From the NCBI GenBank assembly GCA_016868305.1, contig VGHK01000008.1, positions 1 to 63,636 on the forward strand: 63,636 bases of DNA. The letters are read 5' to 3'. Each line of letters begins with the position of its first letter. The stretch's first letter is position 1. A program made the position numbers and the translations under genes. A model generated the notes under the pieces. It searched no databases. It saw only the letters and a program-made list of their open reading frames with translations, and was not told where the DNA came from. Positions 21,151 to 29,744 of the stretch are shown one piece after another. Origin of the DNA: Betaproteobacteria bacterium. Lineage in GTDB: Bacteria > Pseudomonadota > Gammaproteobacteria > Burkholderiales > Burkholderiaceae_A.

Positions 21151-21210
21151 TTTGTCATAGACAAATATTTGACGGGGGATTTCTTAAGACTTACTATAAC
21201 AGCAGTTATA
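21151..21210 (+). promoter_or_regulatory. Divergent control region: two palindromes over a strong promoter
   Basis: Two perfect inverted repeats lie here: TTTGTC-ATA-GACAAA (21151-21165) and TATAAC-AGCA-GTTATA (21195-21210). Between them a -35 TTGACG (21169-21174) faces the peroxidase gene. It can pair with TACTAT at a 17-base spacing (21192-21197) or with TATAAC at 20 bases (21195-21200), the latter like the stretched spacers of MerR-activated promoters. Both palindromes overlap promoter elements, so binding there by the neighbouring regulator would plausibly repress or remodel transcription. The repeats are seen directly. The identity of the binder is inference. Confidence 0.6.
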
Positions 21211-21249
21211 ACAAATGACTAGGACAAAACCCTTTCTTTCATATTTTCT

Positions 21250-21918
21250 ATGGTAAACGCTAAGTCTTCTGATTCCCTCACGACGCTGCCTAGCCCTCCT
21301 TGCTCGGTTGTATTCTCGGGTCGCCCTGTCATCGGACGCAGGCAGGCAATCGCTCAGGGGCTGGGTCTGATCGGCGCTATTGGTTTTCTCTGTGCCTCGA
21401 GCAGTTCCGCCTTCGGGGCGCCGTCTTGTCCTTCGATTTTGAATAGGACATTTCCCCGGCTTCAGGATGATGCCCCGCAGTCACTGTGCCAGTACCAGGG
21501 AAAGGTGCTGCTGGTGGTAAACACTGCAAGCTACTGCGGGTTCACCAACCAGTATGCGGGCCTTGAGGCCCTCTATGCGCGGTATAAAGACCAGGGGCTG
21601 GTGGTGCTCGGCTTTCCTTCAAATGACTTCGGCAATCAGGAGCCTGGCTCAAGCGCTCAGATTGCTGAGTTCTGCTCCAACACCTTTGGCGTTCAGTTTC
21701 CCATGTTTGCCAAGAGTCGCGTCACCGGTCCACAGTCCAACCCCTTGTTCGCCGAGCTCTCCCGGCTGTCTGATGCCCCGAGCTGGAACTTTCACAAGTA
21801 CCTAATCGATAGAAACGGCCGGCTCGTGCGTAGCTATGCCAGTGCCGTGTCTCCGAGCAGCCGATCCCTGGTCTCCGAGATAGAGCGTGCCTTGCGCGCC
21901 TCTACTTCGGCGTCTTAA
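21250..21918 (+). CDS. Exported glutathione peroxidase-like protein (thiol peroxidase)
   Basis: The 222-residue protein reduces hydroperoxides. The peroxidatic Cys is C96 in NTASYCGFTNQY. Other family landmarks are Gln130 in GFPSNDFGNQEPGS and Trp179-Asn180 in SWNFHKY, completing the catalytic set. It uses Cys, not selenocysteine. Residues 29-56 look like an export signal with RRQA before a hydrophobic stretch and AFGA at the end, probably a Tat signal. This would place the enzyme in the periplasm, in contrast to the common cytosolic homologues. It is the first gene of the operon next to the photoreceptor regulator. No clear Shine-Dalgarno is seen. Confidence 0.85.
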   Translation: MVNAKSSDSLTTLPSPPCSVVFSGRPVIGRRQAIAQGLGLIGAIGFLCASSSSAFGAPSCPSILNRTFPRLQDDAPQSLCQYQGKVLLVVNTASYCGFTNQYAGLEALYARYKDQGLVVLGFPSNDFGNQEPGSSAQIAEFCSNTFGVQFPMFAKSRVTGPQSNPLFAELSRLSDAPSWNFHKYLIDRNGRLVRSYASAVSPSSRSLVSEIERALRASTSAS

Positions 21919-21958
21919 CCTATTTTTTCCTTATCCCTAACAAAGAGGGCCCTGCACT

Positions 21959-22759
21959 ATGAATGCGCCAGAAAAATTCACCCCGCTTCCCGACGTGCAG
22001 TCCATTTTGGACACCCGTCGGCTTCCCATTCAAAAGGTAGGCATCAAGGCGATGCGCCATCCTGTGATGGTCCAGACTGCCCTGGGACCTCAGCCGAGTG
22101 TGGCCACGGTGGAGATGACCGTAGCCCTTCCCGCGGAGGCCAAGGGCACCCACATGTCCCGCTTCATCGATGTCTTTCAAAGCCACGAGTCTGCCCTGAG
22201 CTATAGCGCCATGGGACAGATGCTCAAGGCCATGCTTGAGAAGCTAGAGGCCGATGCTGGCCTAATCAAGGTTGCACTGCCTTACTTCGTTCGCAAGTCG
22301 GCGCCCGTCTCTGGCGTGTCTTCGCTCATGGACTATGAGGTGATCTGGGAGGCTGAACACCGCGAGGGCCGAGAAAGAATCAGCCTCACAGTGATCGTTC
22401 CGGTCACAAGCCTCTGCCCCTGCTCGAAGAACATCTCTGACTATGGCGCCCACAACCAACGGTCGCAGGTGACCATCGTGGCAGACCTGCGGCAAGAGGT
22501 TGACGCAGAAAGCCTGATCAAGATTGCCGAACAGGCGGCCTCCTGTGAACTCTGGGGTCTTCTGAAAAGACCCGATGAAAAGTACGTTACCGAACGCGCC
22601 TATGACAATCCAAAGTTTGTCGAAGACCTGGTGCGTGACATTGCCCTGGCGCTTAAGGAAGACCGTCGCGTTGCCGGTTTTTCGGTGGCCTCAGAAAACT
22701 TTGAGTCAATCCACAACCACTCTGCCTACGCCAAGATAGAGCAGCGCGCGAGCTGGTAG
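21959..22759 (+). CDS. folE2: GTP cyclohydrolase FolE2 (type IB)
   Basis: FolE2 converts GTP to dihydroneopterin triphosphate, the first step to folates and pterins. Unlike FolE it does not strictly need zinc. The 266-residue length is normal. The signature [10 protein letters not shown] (Cys153, Cys155) is followed by [10 protein letters not shown] with the conserved His. The C-terminal [11 protein letters not shown] is also conserved. It lies 40 bases after the peroxidase and five before the FAD protein. In the operon it may supply a pterin cofactor, for example for light-linked enzymes. Ordinary folate backup is possible. Confidence 0.95.
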   Translation: MNAPEKFTPLPDVQSILDTRRLPIQKVGIKAMRHPVMVQTALGPQPSVATVEMTVALPAEAKGTHMSRFIDVFQSHESALSYSAMGQMLKAMLEKLEADAGLIKVALPYFVRKSAPVSGVSSLMDYEVIWEAEHREGRERISLTVIVPVTSLCPCSKNISDYGAHNQRSQVTIVADLRQEVDAESLIKIAEQAASCELWGLLKRPDEKYVTERAYDNPKFVEDLVRDIALALKEDRRVAGFSVASENFESIHNHSAYAKIEQRASW

Positions 22760-22764
22760 AAGCC

Positions 22765-24153
22765 ATGGGGCAGATCCAGTCGGATCCAGGCCGCCCCCAT
22801 GTCGTGGTCGTGGGGTCCGGTATTTCCGGCCTCTCGGCCGCATGGCACCTGCGTCACGACGCTCTGGTTACGGTGCTGGAATCTGACCGTAGGCTTGGGG
22901 GCCATACCCATACGCGACTGATAGACCTGGAAGGGCGTTCCGAGCCCGTCGACACCGGGTTTATTGTTTTTAACCACAAGACCTACCCTGAGTTTCGGCC
23001 TTGGCTCGATGCCTTGCAGGTCGCCACCACGCCCACGGAGATGTCGTTTTCGGTTTCTGTGAACGACGGCGCCTTTGAATGGTCAGGCAGCAGCCTGGAT
23101 GCCGTTTTTGCCCAGAGGTCGAACATGCTGCGCCCCCGTTTCTGGGCCATGCTATCGGAGATCATGCGTTTTAACCGTTGCGCACCGATCGACTGTGTTG
23201 CCATGGAATCGGGCCGGCAGCAGCCAATAAGCCTCGGCCAGTACCTCGAGCAAGGCCGCTACGGCAGGCTCTTTCAGCAGGCCTATCTGCTTCCGATGGC
23301 GGGGGCCATCTGGTCCTGCCCCCCGGAGACCATGCGCGCCTACCCCTTTGCCAGCTTTGTGCGTTTCTGTATGAACCACGGGCTGCTACAGATCATGAAC
23401 CGTCCCCAGTGGTTTAGCCTCAGCCACGGAAGCAGCATCTACATTACCCGCCTGCGAGAGGTCATTAAAAACCAGTCGCTTCCCATCGCGATACATACCG
23501 ATCATGCGGTGGAACAAACCCGTCTACAGGAAAGTGTGCAGGGCCGCACGGTTCTGGTTCGCGGCAGGCGCAGTGAAGGCCAAGAGGCTTTTGAGATCCA
23601 GGCAGATGCGGTGATCTATGCCTGCCATGCCGATCAGGCTGTTAGGTGCATCGATCCCGAACGCTGCCCCACAGCATTTCAGTGGCTCTCAAAGATCCGT
23701 TTCCAGCCAAACACCGCCTACCTTCACACCGACACCCGGCTCATGCCCCGAAGGCGCAGGGCCTGGGCAGCCTGGAACTATCTCAGTCAGGGGCCTGAAG
23801 GGTCCTCCTGCGAGACTGCCGTTTCGGTGACCTACTGGATGAACCGGCTGCAGTCCTTGCCGTTTCGAACCCCTGTGCTGGTAAGTCTCAACCCCTTGCA
23901 GCCCCCGGCTGAGAGCCGCACGCTCGAGGTCAATCAGTACGCCCATCCGATATTCGACGCAGCCGCAGTACAGGCCCAGAAACAGCTCGCAGAGAACGCC
24001 GGAGAATCATTGCACTGGTTTGCCGGTGCCTGGATGGGATATGGCTTTCATGAGGACGGCTTCCGATCCGGCCGGCTGGCTGCCGCCTCGGTCGTGAAGA
24101 CCCTGGGGCTGGCCCCAGCGCGATCGCAGTCCGCTGAGGCATGGGCAGCATAG
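22765..24153 (+). CDS. FAD-dependent amine oxidase-like protein
   Basis: The 462-residue protein has an N-terminal dinucleotide fold VVVGSGISGLSAAWHL (about residues 13-28) followed by VLESDRRLGGHTHT, and a C-terminal FAD contact region WFAGAWMGYGFHEDG. It resembles the COG2907 group of NAD/FAD-binding proteins that travel with DUF1365 and Cfa-like genes. The substrate is unknown, and a lipid desaturation or oxidation step is a plausible inference from its neighbours. It starts five bases after folE2 and overlaps the next gene by 13 bases. Confidence 0.85.
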   Translation: MGQIQSDPGRPHVVVVGSGISGLSAAWHLRHDALVTVLESDRRLGGHTHTRLIDLEGRSEPVDTGFIVFNHKTYPEFRPWLDALQVATTPTEMSFSVSVNDGAFEWSGSSLDAVFAQRSNMLRPRFWAMLSEIMRFNRCAPIDCVAMESGRQQPISLGQYLEQGRYGRLFQQAYLLPMAGAIWSCPPETMRAYPFASFVRFCMNHGLLQIMNRPQWFSLSHGSSIYITRLREVIKNQSLPIAIHTDHAVEQTRLQESVQGRTVLVRGRRSEGQEAFEIQADAVIYACHADQAVRCIDPERCPTAFQWLSKIRFQPNTAYLHTDTRLMPRRRRAWAAWNYLSQGPEGSSCETAVSVTYWMNRLQSLPFRTPVLVSLNPLQPPAESRTLEVNQYAHPIFDAAAVQAQKQLAENAGESLHWFAGAWMGYGFHEDGFRSGRLAAASVVKTLGLAPARSQSAEAWAA

Positions 24154-24947
24154 AGTCTGTGGCTGCAGCGCCAGAGGAACCGGGCATTCCCATGCCTAGG
24201 ATTGTCTCAGGGCGGGTCGGGCACCGCCGACTCGCACCCGTCGGACACGGCTTTGTCACACAGGCCTTCTATGTCCAGGTGCCGCTTCGCAGCCTTGCCC
24301 GGCAAATGGTGGGTGGGGCCTGGGGGGGCTGGGCCTTTGGGGTGAACCGGCCCGCCCTTCTGAGCCTGCAGAACAAAGACCACGGCGATGGCGGGCCTTT
24401 ACTAGACTGGGCTGCTGGCCAGCTCAGAGACCATGGGGTTACCGATGCCGATGGCGAGATCTGGCTATCCACCTTTCCCCGTATGCTCGGCTATGTCTTC
24501 AAGCCGGTGAGCTTCTGGTACTGCGAGCGCAACGATGGCAGTCTCTCGGCCGTCATTGCCGAGGTGAACAACACCTTCGGCGACCGGCATGTCTACGTCT
24601 TGCCCTGCGGAAACGGGTATCGCAATGGCCAGACGCTGCAGGCCGAGAAGGCCTTTTATGTCTCACCGTTTTTTCAGGTCGATGGCCACTATCGGTTTCG
24701 GTTTCACTGGGATGGGGCCTCGCGCCAAACCCACGACCTTGCCCGGATCGAATACCACCGAGGTTCAGGGCCAGCCCTGATTACCCATGTCAGTGGCGAA
24801 GCAAAGCCACTAACGCCAGCTGCGGCGGTCTGGGCATGGCTGCGCTATCCCGCCTTCAGTCTCGGCGTGATCCTCAGGATTCATTGGCATGCCCTACTGC
24901 TCTGGCGCAAAGGCCTGCGGCTCGTGCCCCGGCCTGCGCGCCCGTGA
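24141..24947 (+). CDS. DUF1365 family protein
   Basis: The 268-residue protein matches the DUF1365 family by LxxFPRMLGYVFKPVSFWYC, the AEVNNTFGDRHVYVL segment and KAFYVSPFFQVDGHYRF. The family has no proven enzymatic role that I can state. It is consistently found between a COG2907 FAD protein and a cyclopropane synthase-like methyltransferase, as here. Translation is probably coupled to the upstream gene by the 13-base overlap. The C-terminus is hydrophobic (SLGVILRIHWHALLLW), perhaps membrane associated. Confidence 0.88.
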   Translation: MGSIESVAAAPEEPGIPMPRIVSGRVGHRRLAPVGHGFVTQAFYVQVPLRSLARQMVGGAWGGWAFGVNRPALLSLQNKDHGDGGPLLDWAAGQLRDHGVTDADGEIWLSTFPRMLGYVFKPVSFWYCERNDGSLSAVIAEVNNTFGDRHVYVLPCGNGYRNGQTLQAEKAFYVSPFFQVDGHYRFRFHWDGASRQTHDLARIEYHRGSGPALITHVSGEAKPLTPAAAVWAWLRYPAFSLGVILRIHWHALLLWRKGLRLVPRPARP

Positions 24948-25045
24948 TTCCCCCCTAGCGTTCCCCCGTAATTCCCTCGTAAGTCGCCCGTAATTCGATC
25001 ATCGTCATCCTCCTCTCCATACCAACGACAGAAAAGCCTGCTCCG

Positions 25046-26374
25046 ATGACCCAGCCCGAATCCTCGCCCGTCGTTCCCTCCGTAGACCCCACCGGACTGC
25101 CCTCAGGCGCCTTTCCTATCGATGTGCCCGGGATCACCAAGGGCCAGCCTGTCTCACAGCGCCCCGACTGGCGGGCACATATTGGCCTGGGGCTGCTCAA
25201 ACGGCTGGCCATTGGCAGGCTACATCTCACCCTCCCAAATGGCCAGACCAGCTGCATTGAGGGCAGCCAGGACCCCCATGCCATAGAAGCCGATCTCACC
25301 TTGGTACGCTGGGCCGCGCTATCGAAGGCAGTCGCCAGAGGCGACATCGGCTTTGGCGAGTCCTACATGGAGGGAGACTGGTCTAGCCGGGACCTTCCAA
25401 GCCTTCTCACCCTCTTGGCCCGTAACCGCCAGGCAATTGCGCCGGCGCTTTATGGAAACCGTCTTCTGCTCTGGGCAGACCGGCTGCAGCACCTCTTTCG
25501 GGGCAATACAAAGAGGCAGTCGAAGAAGAATATCCAGGCCCACTACGACCTCGGTAATGATTTTTATCGGCTTTGGCTTGATGAGACTATGACTTATTCG
25601 AGTGCGGTCTTTGACCAACAGGGCGCCTGGGGTCAGCCAGTCGATCTGGTGGCAGGCCAAAAGGCCAAGATAAAACGGGCGCTGATGGAAGTCGCCGATG
25701 GTCAGAACTGGTCCGATACGAGCGAGCTGCTGGAAATAGGCTGTGGCTGGGGCGGGCTGGCCGTCGAAAGGCTCAAGAGCCTGCCAGGCCGCCATCTCGG
25801 AATCACTCTTTCTCCGGCGCAAAAAGCCTGGGCCGATGCCCTATTAGACGCCCATGGCCTAAAGAGCCGCTGTGATATTGCGCTGCAGGACTATCGAGAC
25901 ACCACGGGGCAGTTCGACGGCATTGTCTCTATTGAAATGATCGAGGCCGTCGGCCAGAGCTACTGGCCCGCCTATTTCCAGACCCTGCGCGACCGGCTCA
26001 AGCCGGGCGGGCGGGCAGTGGTGCAGGCGATCCTCATCGACGAAGAATTGTTTCGTCGGTACCGAGACGGGACGGACTTCATTCAGAAGTACATCTTCCC
26101 CGGAGGCATGCTGCTCACACGGTCCGAGATCGCCCGTCAGGCAAAAGACAGCGGACTGATCTGTCTTCGTGAGTTCTCCTTTGGACAGGACTATGGCCGC
26201 ACACTGCGCGAATGGCTGGGCCGGTTCGATTCGGTGCGGGGCGAGCTGCAACGCCAAGGCATGGATGATCGGTTTATTGCCATGTGGCGGTTCTATCTGG
26301 CCTACTGCGAGGCAGGCTTTCGCTGCGGCGACTTAGATGTGGTTCAGGTAACCCTTGGGCATGCAACCGCCTAA
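25046..26374 (+). CDS. Cyclopropane-fatty-acid synthase-like methyltransferase
   Basis: The 442-residue SAM-dependent enzyme acts on unsaturated acyl chains of phospholipids in characterised relatives. It has AHYDLGNDFYRLWLDETMTY, the SAM-binding loop LEIGCGWGGLA (about residue 229), SIEMIEAVGQ, and the C-terminal DYGRTLREWLGRF, all Cfa hallmarks. The company it keeps (FAD protein, DUF1365, chalcone-isomerase-like) resembles UfaM-type methyltransferases of furan fatty acid synthesis in Rhodobacter rather than housekeeping Cfa. That choice is inference. A 98-base gap before it holds imprecise repeats of CGTAATTC but no clear promoter. Confidence 0.88.
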   Translation: MTQPESSPVVPSVDPTGLPSGAFPIDVPGITKGQPVSQRPDWRAHIGLGLLKRLAIGRLHLTLPNGQTSCIEGSQDPHAIEADLTLVRWAALSKAVARGDIGFGESYMEGDWSSRDLPSLLTLLARNRQAIAPALYGNRLLLWADRLQHLFRGNTKRQSKKNIQAHYDLGNDFYRLWLDETMTYSSAVFDQQGAWGQPVDLVAGQKAKIKRALMEVADGQNWSDTSELLEIGCGWGGLAVERLKSLPGRHLGITLSPAQKAWADALLDAHGLKSRCDIALQDYRDTTGQFDGIVSIEMIEAVGQSYWPAYFQTLRDRLKPGGRAVVQAILIDEELFRRYRDGTDFIQKYIFPGGMLLTRSEIARQAKDSGLICLREFSFGQDYGRTLREWLGRFDSVRGELQRQGMDDRFIAMWRFYLAYCEAGFRCGDLDVVQVTLGHATA

Positions 26375-26375
26375 G

Positions 26376-26984
26376 ATGAGACAGCTGCGCGCACTGCTCT
26401 GGGCGCTTGCCCTCCTTATTCTGCCGCTGCCTGAGGCGGTCGCGCAGGCTGCACAAGCCAGTAAAGTGCCGCCCTGGCTATTATCGCAGCTGCCTGGGGC
26501 GGTTCCTGTCGGGCAGGGAGTGCTGCGGTTTTTGGGGCTTTCGGTCTATGACGCTGTGCTTTTCGTGCCGATTGAAGAGTCCCCAACAGCGGGGATTCTC
26601 AAAAGGCCTTTTGCCCTTGCCTTGCGCTACAAGATGCGGTTCTCGGGAGCCAATATTGCCCAGACAAGCATTGATGAGATCAAACGACTCGGGCGGGGCT
26701 CTGCCGAGCAGCACGCCAGATGGCTCACCCAGATGACGGCGATCTTTCCGGATGTTGTCCGCGAGGACCAGATCACAGGGGTACACCGCCCCGGGCAAGG
26801 GGCCTCCTTCTTCTTCAATGGCCGGCTTCTCGGGCGCATCGACGACCCAGAATTTTCTGAAGCGTTCTTTAGCATCTGGCTTGACCCAGAGACCCGCGAA
26901 CCCCGTCTGCGTGAGGCCTTGCTGGCTGGGCTTGCTGCTGCGGGGTCCGATACGTCTGGTCCATCGCAGCGGACTGCCCGCTAG
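26376..26984 (+). CDS. Exported chalcone isomerase-like protein
   Basis: The protein of about 202 residues starts MRQLRALLWALALLILPLP and ends its signal near AVAQA, so it is probably periplasmic. The mature part fits the bacterial chalcone isomerase-like family: FLGLSVYDAVLFV, FALALRYKMRFSG and a late FSIWLDPET. Members are predicted fatty-acid or lipid binding rather than true chalcone isomerases. TTG 26355 and ATG 26361 are alternative starts that overlap the methyltransferase gene. ATG 26376, right after its stop, gives the cleaner signal peptide. Confidence 0.78.
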   Translation: MRQLRALLWALALLILPLPEAVAQAAQASKVPPWLLSQLPGAVPVGQGVLRFLGLSVYDAVLFVPIEESPTAGILKRPFALALRYKMRFSGANIAQTSIDEIKRLGRGSAEQHARWLTQMTAIFPDVVREDQITGVHRPGQGASFFFNGRLLGRIDDPEFSEAFFSIWLDPETREPRLREALLAGLAAAGSDTSGPSQRTAR

Positions 26985-27012
26985 CCTTGGCCCTTTACCC
27001 TAAGCGCGTGTG

Positions 27013-28332
27013 ATGCGCCAGATCGCCTGGGCCTATGCCTCTCCGGGGTTTGCCATCGCCTTCGCGGCCCTGCCGCTGTATCTGCTCACGCCGCAGCTAT
27101 ATGCGGCAACTCTGGGACTGCCTCTGGCTGCCGTTGGTCTCATTCTCATGTCAACCCGGCTGGTGGATGCTGTCACCGATCCCATAATCGGACGGCTTAT
27201 CGATCGAACCTCGGGGGCACGTTTTCGGAAATGGCTGGCTCCCGCCTTGGTCGTCCTGGCACTGGCCTTTGTCTGTCTGGTGAGTCCACCCGCGGCCTGG
27301 GTCGCCCAGCAGAAAACCGACCTGCTTCTTTTCTGGCTGGCTGCCACCGCCTTGCTGGTCTCTCTGTCCAATAGCGCGGCCATCCTGGCCCATCAGAGCT
27401 GGGCCATTGCCGCCTCTTCCAACCCTGCCCAGCAGCGGCAATGGATAGGCAGCCGCGAGGTTCTCGGCCTGGCGGGGCTGATCCTGGCAGCGGGGCTGGC
27501 AGCGCAACAGCAGACGGTGGCTATGGCCTCCGTCTTAGGGCTGGCCACCCTGGTCAGCCTTTGGGCCATCCGGCGTGTCCCCCGTGGCGATGATGGCAGC
27601 ACCCGTGAGGTGCAGCGGCCCCTGCCCCTGCCGCACCCCGAACTCTTTCATCGGTCATTCCTGCAGCTTCTTGCCGCCCTGGGGATCAATGCCCTTGCCA
27701 ACGCCATCCCGGCCACCTTGTTTCTGTTCTTCGTGGGAGACCGCCTGGGACTATCCTCGCAGTGGTCTGCGGGGCTGCTCGTGCTCTACTTTATCTGTGC
27801 AGCCGCAGCGGTACCATTCTGGGCCCGGCTCACGGCGGTTCATGGACCGCGACGGACCTGGCAGTGGGCCATGGCGGTATCGATTGCCGCCTTTTGCTGG
27901 GCGGTCTTCTTAGACCACGGCCAGTTTCTCGCCTTTGGCCTGATCTGCATTGTCACGGGGTTTGCCCTTGGGGCTGAGCTTACCTGTCCGTCGCTGCTGG
28001 TGGGCCAGCTTATCGCGGCGCGGGGCCATCATGGCAAGGCCGAAGGCCAATACTTCGGCTACCTGAGCCTGCTCAATAAGCTGGCCCTGGCATTTGCGGC
28101 CGGACTGACCTTGCCGATGCTGCAGTATTTCTCGTATCAGCCGGGCGGCTCGGCCGCTCAAGAGGCTACGGCAGGCGCTGCAGCCATCGCGTCGTCAGAG
28201 GGCCTTCTAGCCCTGCAGCTCGCCTACGCAGGTATTCCCTGTCTAATGAAGCTTATTGCGCTGGTCATTCTTCCCCCCACCCCTGCCGCGGCAGGGCCCG
28301 CCCCTGTTGCTGGTCTTCATTCATCGCCTTAA
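27013..28332 (+). CDS. MFS transporter of the GPH (sugar:cation symporter) family
   Basis: The integral membrane protein of about 439 residues has some twelve hydrophobic segments. The family motif is RLVDAVTDPIIGRLIDRTSG near residues 55-75, the MelB/GPH signature. The substrate is not predictable. In related clusters a GPH transporter sits beside the Cfa-like gene and may move a lipid intermediate. GTG 27010 is the alternative start, one codon earlier. Its 3' end abuts the DUF3833 gene. Confidence 0.85.
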   Translation: MRQIAWAYASPGFAIAFAALPLYLLTPQLYAATLGLPLAAVGLILMSTRLVDAVTDPIIGRLIDRTSGARFRKWLAPALVVLALAFVCLVSPPAAWVAQQKTDLLLFWLAATALLVSLSNSAAILAHQSWAIAASSNPAQQRQWIGSREVLGLAGLILAAGLAAQQQTVAMASVLGLATLVSLWAIRRVPRGDDGSTREVQRPLPLPHPELFHRSFLQLLAALGINALANAIPATLFLFFVGDRLGLSSQWSAGLLVLYFICAAAAVPFWARLTAVHGPRRTWQWAMAVSIAAFCWAVFLDHGQFLAFGLICIVTGFALGAELTCPSLLVGQLIAARGHHGKAEGQYFGYLSLLNKLALAFAAGLTLPMLQYFSYQPGGSAAQEATAGAAAIASSEGLLALQLAYAGIPCLMKLIALVILPPTPAAAGPAPVAGLHSSP

Positions 28333-28345
28333 AAGGAGTCTCCCC

Positions 28346-28897
28346 ATGTCCCGATGGCTTATTTCCTATCGTCATATCCTTGCAGCCAGCCTTATCTTTA
28401 GCCTACTGCTGCTGTCTGGCTGCGCCGGCCCTCGAATCGAGCAGTATGCCGACCAGAAGCCACCCCTTGACCTAGCGGCGTATTTCTCGGGCACCACCAC
28501 TGGCTGGGGCATGGTCACCGACCGTTCCGGGGCCATTACGAGACGGTTTGTCGTGCGCATTGAGGGCAGCTTTAACGCAGGCAAAGGCACCCTGGATGAA
28601 TACTTCGACTGGTCCGATGGCGAGAAACAACGGCGGATCTGGCGGCTGGAGCAGGTGGGGCCGGGGAAATGGATTGGCCGGGCAGACGATGTCGTGGGTG
28701 AGGCCACCGGTGAGATTGCCGGCAATGCCCTGCACTGGCGGTATACCTTGGCCGTGCCCGTGCAGGGCAGGGTAATCCACATGGCCTTTGACGACTGGAT
28801 GGTGCTCATTGACGACAAAGTGATGCTTAACCGCGCTACGTTCAGCAAGTTTGGCATTCGGCTCGGTGAGGTAACGCTTTCGTTCCAGCGGCCCTAA
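28346..28897 (+). CDS. DUF3833 lipoprotein
   Basis: The 183-residue protein begins at an ATG with AAAAGGAG seven bases upstream. The signal peptide ends in the lipobox LLSGC, so it is a predicted lipoprotein. The remainder matches DUF3833: YFSGTTTGWGMVTDRSG, then FNAGKGTLDEYFDWSDG and WMVLIDDKVMLNRATFSKFG. The function is unknown. Its constant partners are SDR, MFS and Cfa-like genes. A longer open frame exists upstream but lies inside the transporter gene and is rejected. Confidence 0.88.
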   Translation: MSRWLISYRHILAASLIFSLLLLSGCAGPRIEQYADQKPPLDLAAYFSGTTTGWGMVTDRSGAITRRFVVRIEGSFNAGKGTLDEYFDWSDGEKQRRIWRLEQVGPGKWIGRADDVVGEATGEIAGNALHWRYTLAVPVQGRVIHMAFDDWMVLIDDKVMLNRATFSKFGIRLGEVTLSFQRP

Positions 28898-28946
28898 GAA
28901 AGACCGCCCACTCCACCCCAGACTTCCAGACACCGAGCCCCGGCCT

Positions 28947-29744
28947 ATGCCACTCAACACCCCTATCCTCAGTCTGAAAGGCCGTACGGTCTGGGTGGTG
29001 GGCGCCTCTGCTGGTATTGGCCAGGCACTTGCCGAGCAGGCGCTGGCACAGGGTGCGCGCCTGATTGTCTCCGGTCGGCGGGCACAGGCGCTTGCCGAGG
29101 CCTTCCCCTCTGAGTCGGTCAAGCACATGGTCTTTGACATCACCGAACGCGGTGGGGCGCAGCGGGTGCTGGATGCACTAGCCCCCGAAGGCTGGCTGCC
29201 CGACCTGGTCTTCTGGGTGGCTGGTGACTACAAGCCGCAGCCGATCGCAGACTTTTCCGTAGACGACGCCCGACAGGTAATCGAGACCAATCTGCTGGCC
29301 TGCTACGACGGCCTGCGGGCACTGCTCAACCATTGGCTGCCCCTTGCGGCATCGCGGGCCCAGGATGCATCGCAGCCAAAGTTTCACCTGTGCTGGTTCT
29401 CCAGCGTGGCGGGCTATCGCGGTCTTCCGCTGGCGCTGTCTTACAGCGCCAGCAAGGCGGGGCTCAACGCCATGGCCGAGACCTGCTTTGTGGAGCTCAA
29501 GCCCAAGGGCATTGACGTCTCACTGGTCTGCCCGGGCTTTGTCAAGACCCGGCTCACGGATGGAAACGCGTTCACAATGCCCGCGCTCATCTCTGCGGAA
29601 GAGGCGGCCCAGGCGACTCTGCGGGGGCTCTCGCGGGGTGTGTTTGAGATTCACTATCCAAAGCGCTTTACCTGGTTCATGAAGCTACTGCGGGTCCTGC
29701 CCTACCGACTCTACTTCTGGCTGGTTGGAAAGACGCTGGGCTAA
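28947..29744 (+). CDS. Short-chain dehydrogenase/reductase
   Basis: The 265-residue protein is a classical SDR. It has the NAD(P)-binding GASAGIG, the catalytic Ser in WFSSVAGY, the catalytic Tyr/Lys in YSASKAG, and CPGFVKTRLT. The C-terminal part is hydrophobic and basic (RFTWFMKLLRVLPYRLYFWL), suggesting membrane contact and perhaps a lipid substrate. It is the last gene of the operon. Its TAA overlaps the stop of the convergent glycosyltransferase-like frame (bases CTAA at 29741-29744), and no terminator lies between. Confidence 0.88.
   Translation: MPLNTPILSLKGRTVWVVGASAGIGQALAEQALAQGARLIVSGRRAQALAEAFPSESVKHMVFDITERGGAQRVLDALAPEGWLPDLVFWVAGDYKPQPIADFSVDDARQVIETNLLACYDGLRALLNHWLPLAASRAQDASQPKFHLCWFSSVAGYRGLPLALSYSASKAGLNAMAETCFVELKPKGIDVSLVCPGFVKTRLTDGNAFTMPALISAEEAAQATLRGLSRGVFEIHYPKRFTWFMKLLRVLPYRLYFWLVGKTLG

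Noticed and set aside
28256-28345. N-terminal extension of the DUF3833 protein
   Set aside because: It overlaps the transporter gene and places the lipoprotein signal 30 residues inside. The ATG at 28346 has a clear AAGGAG.
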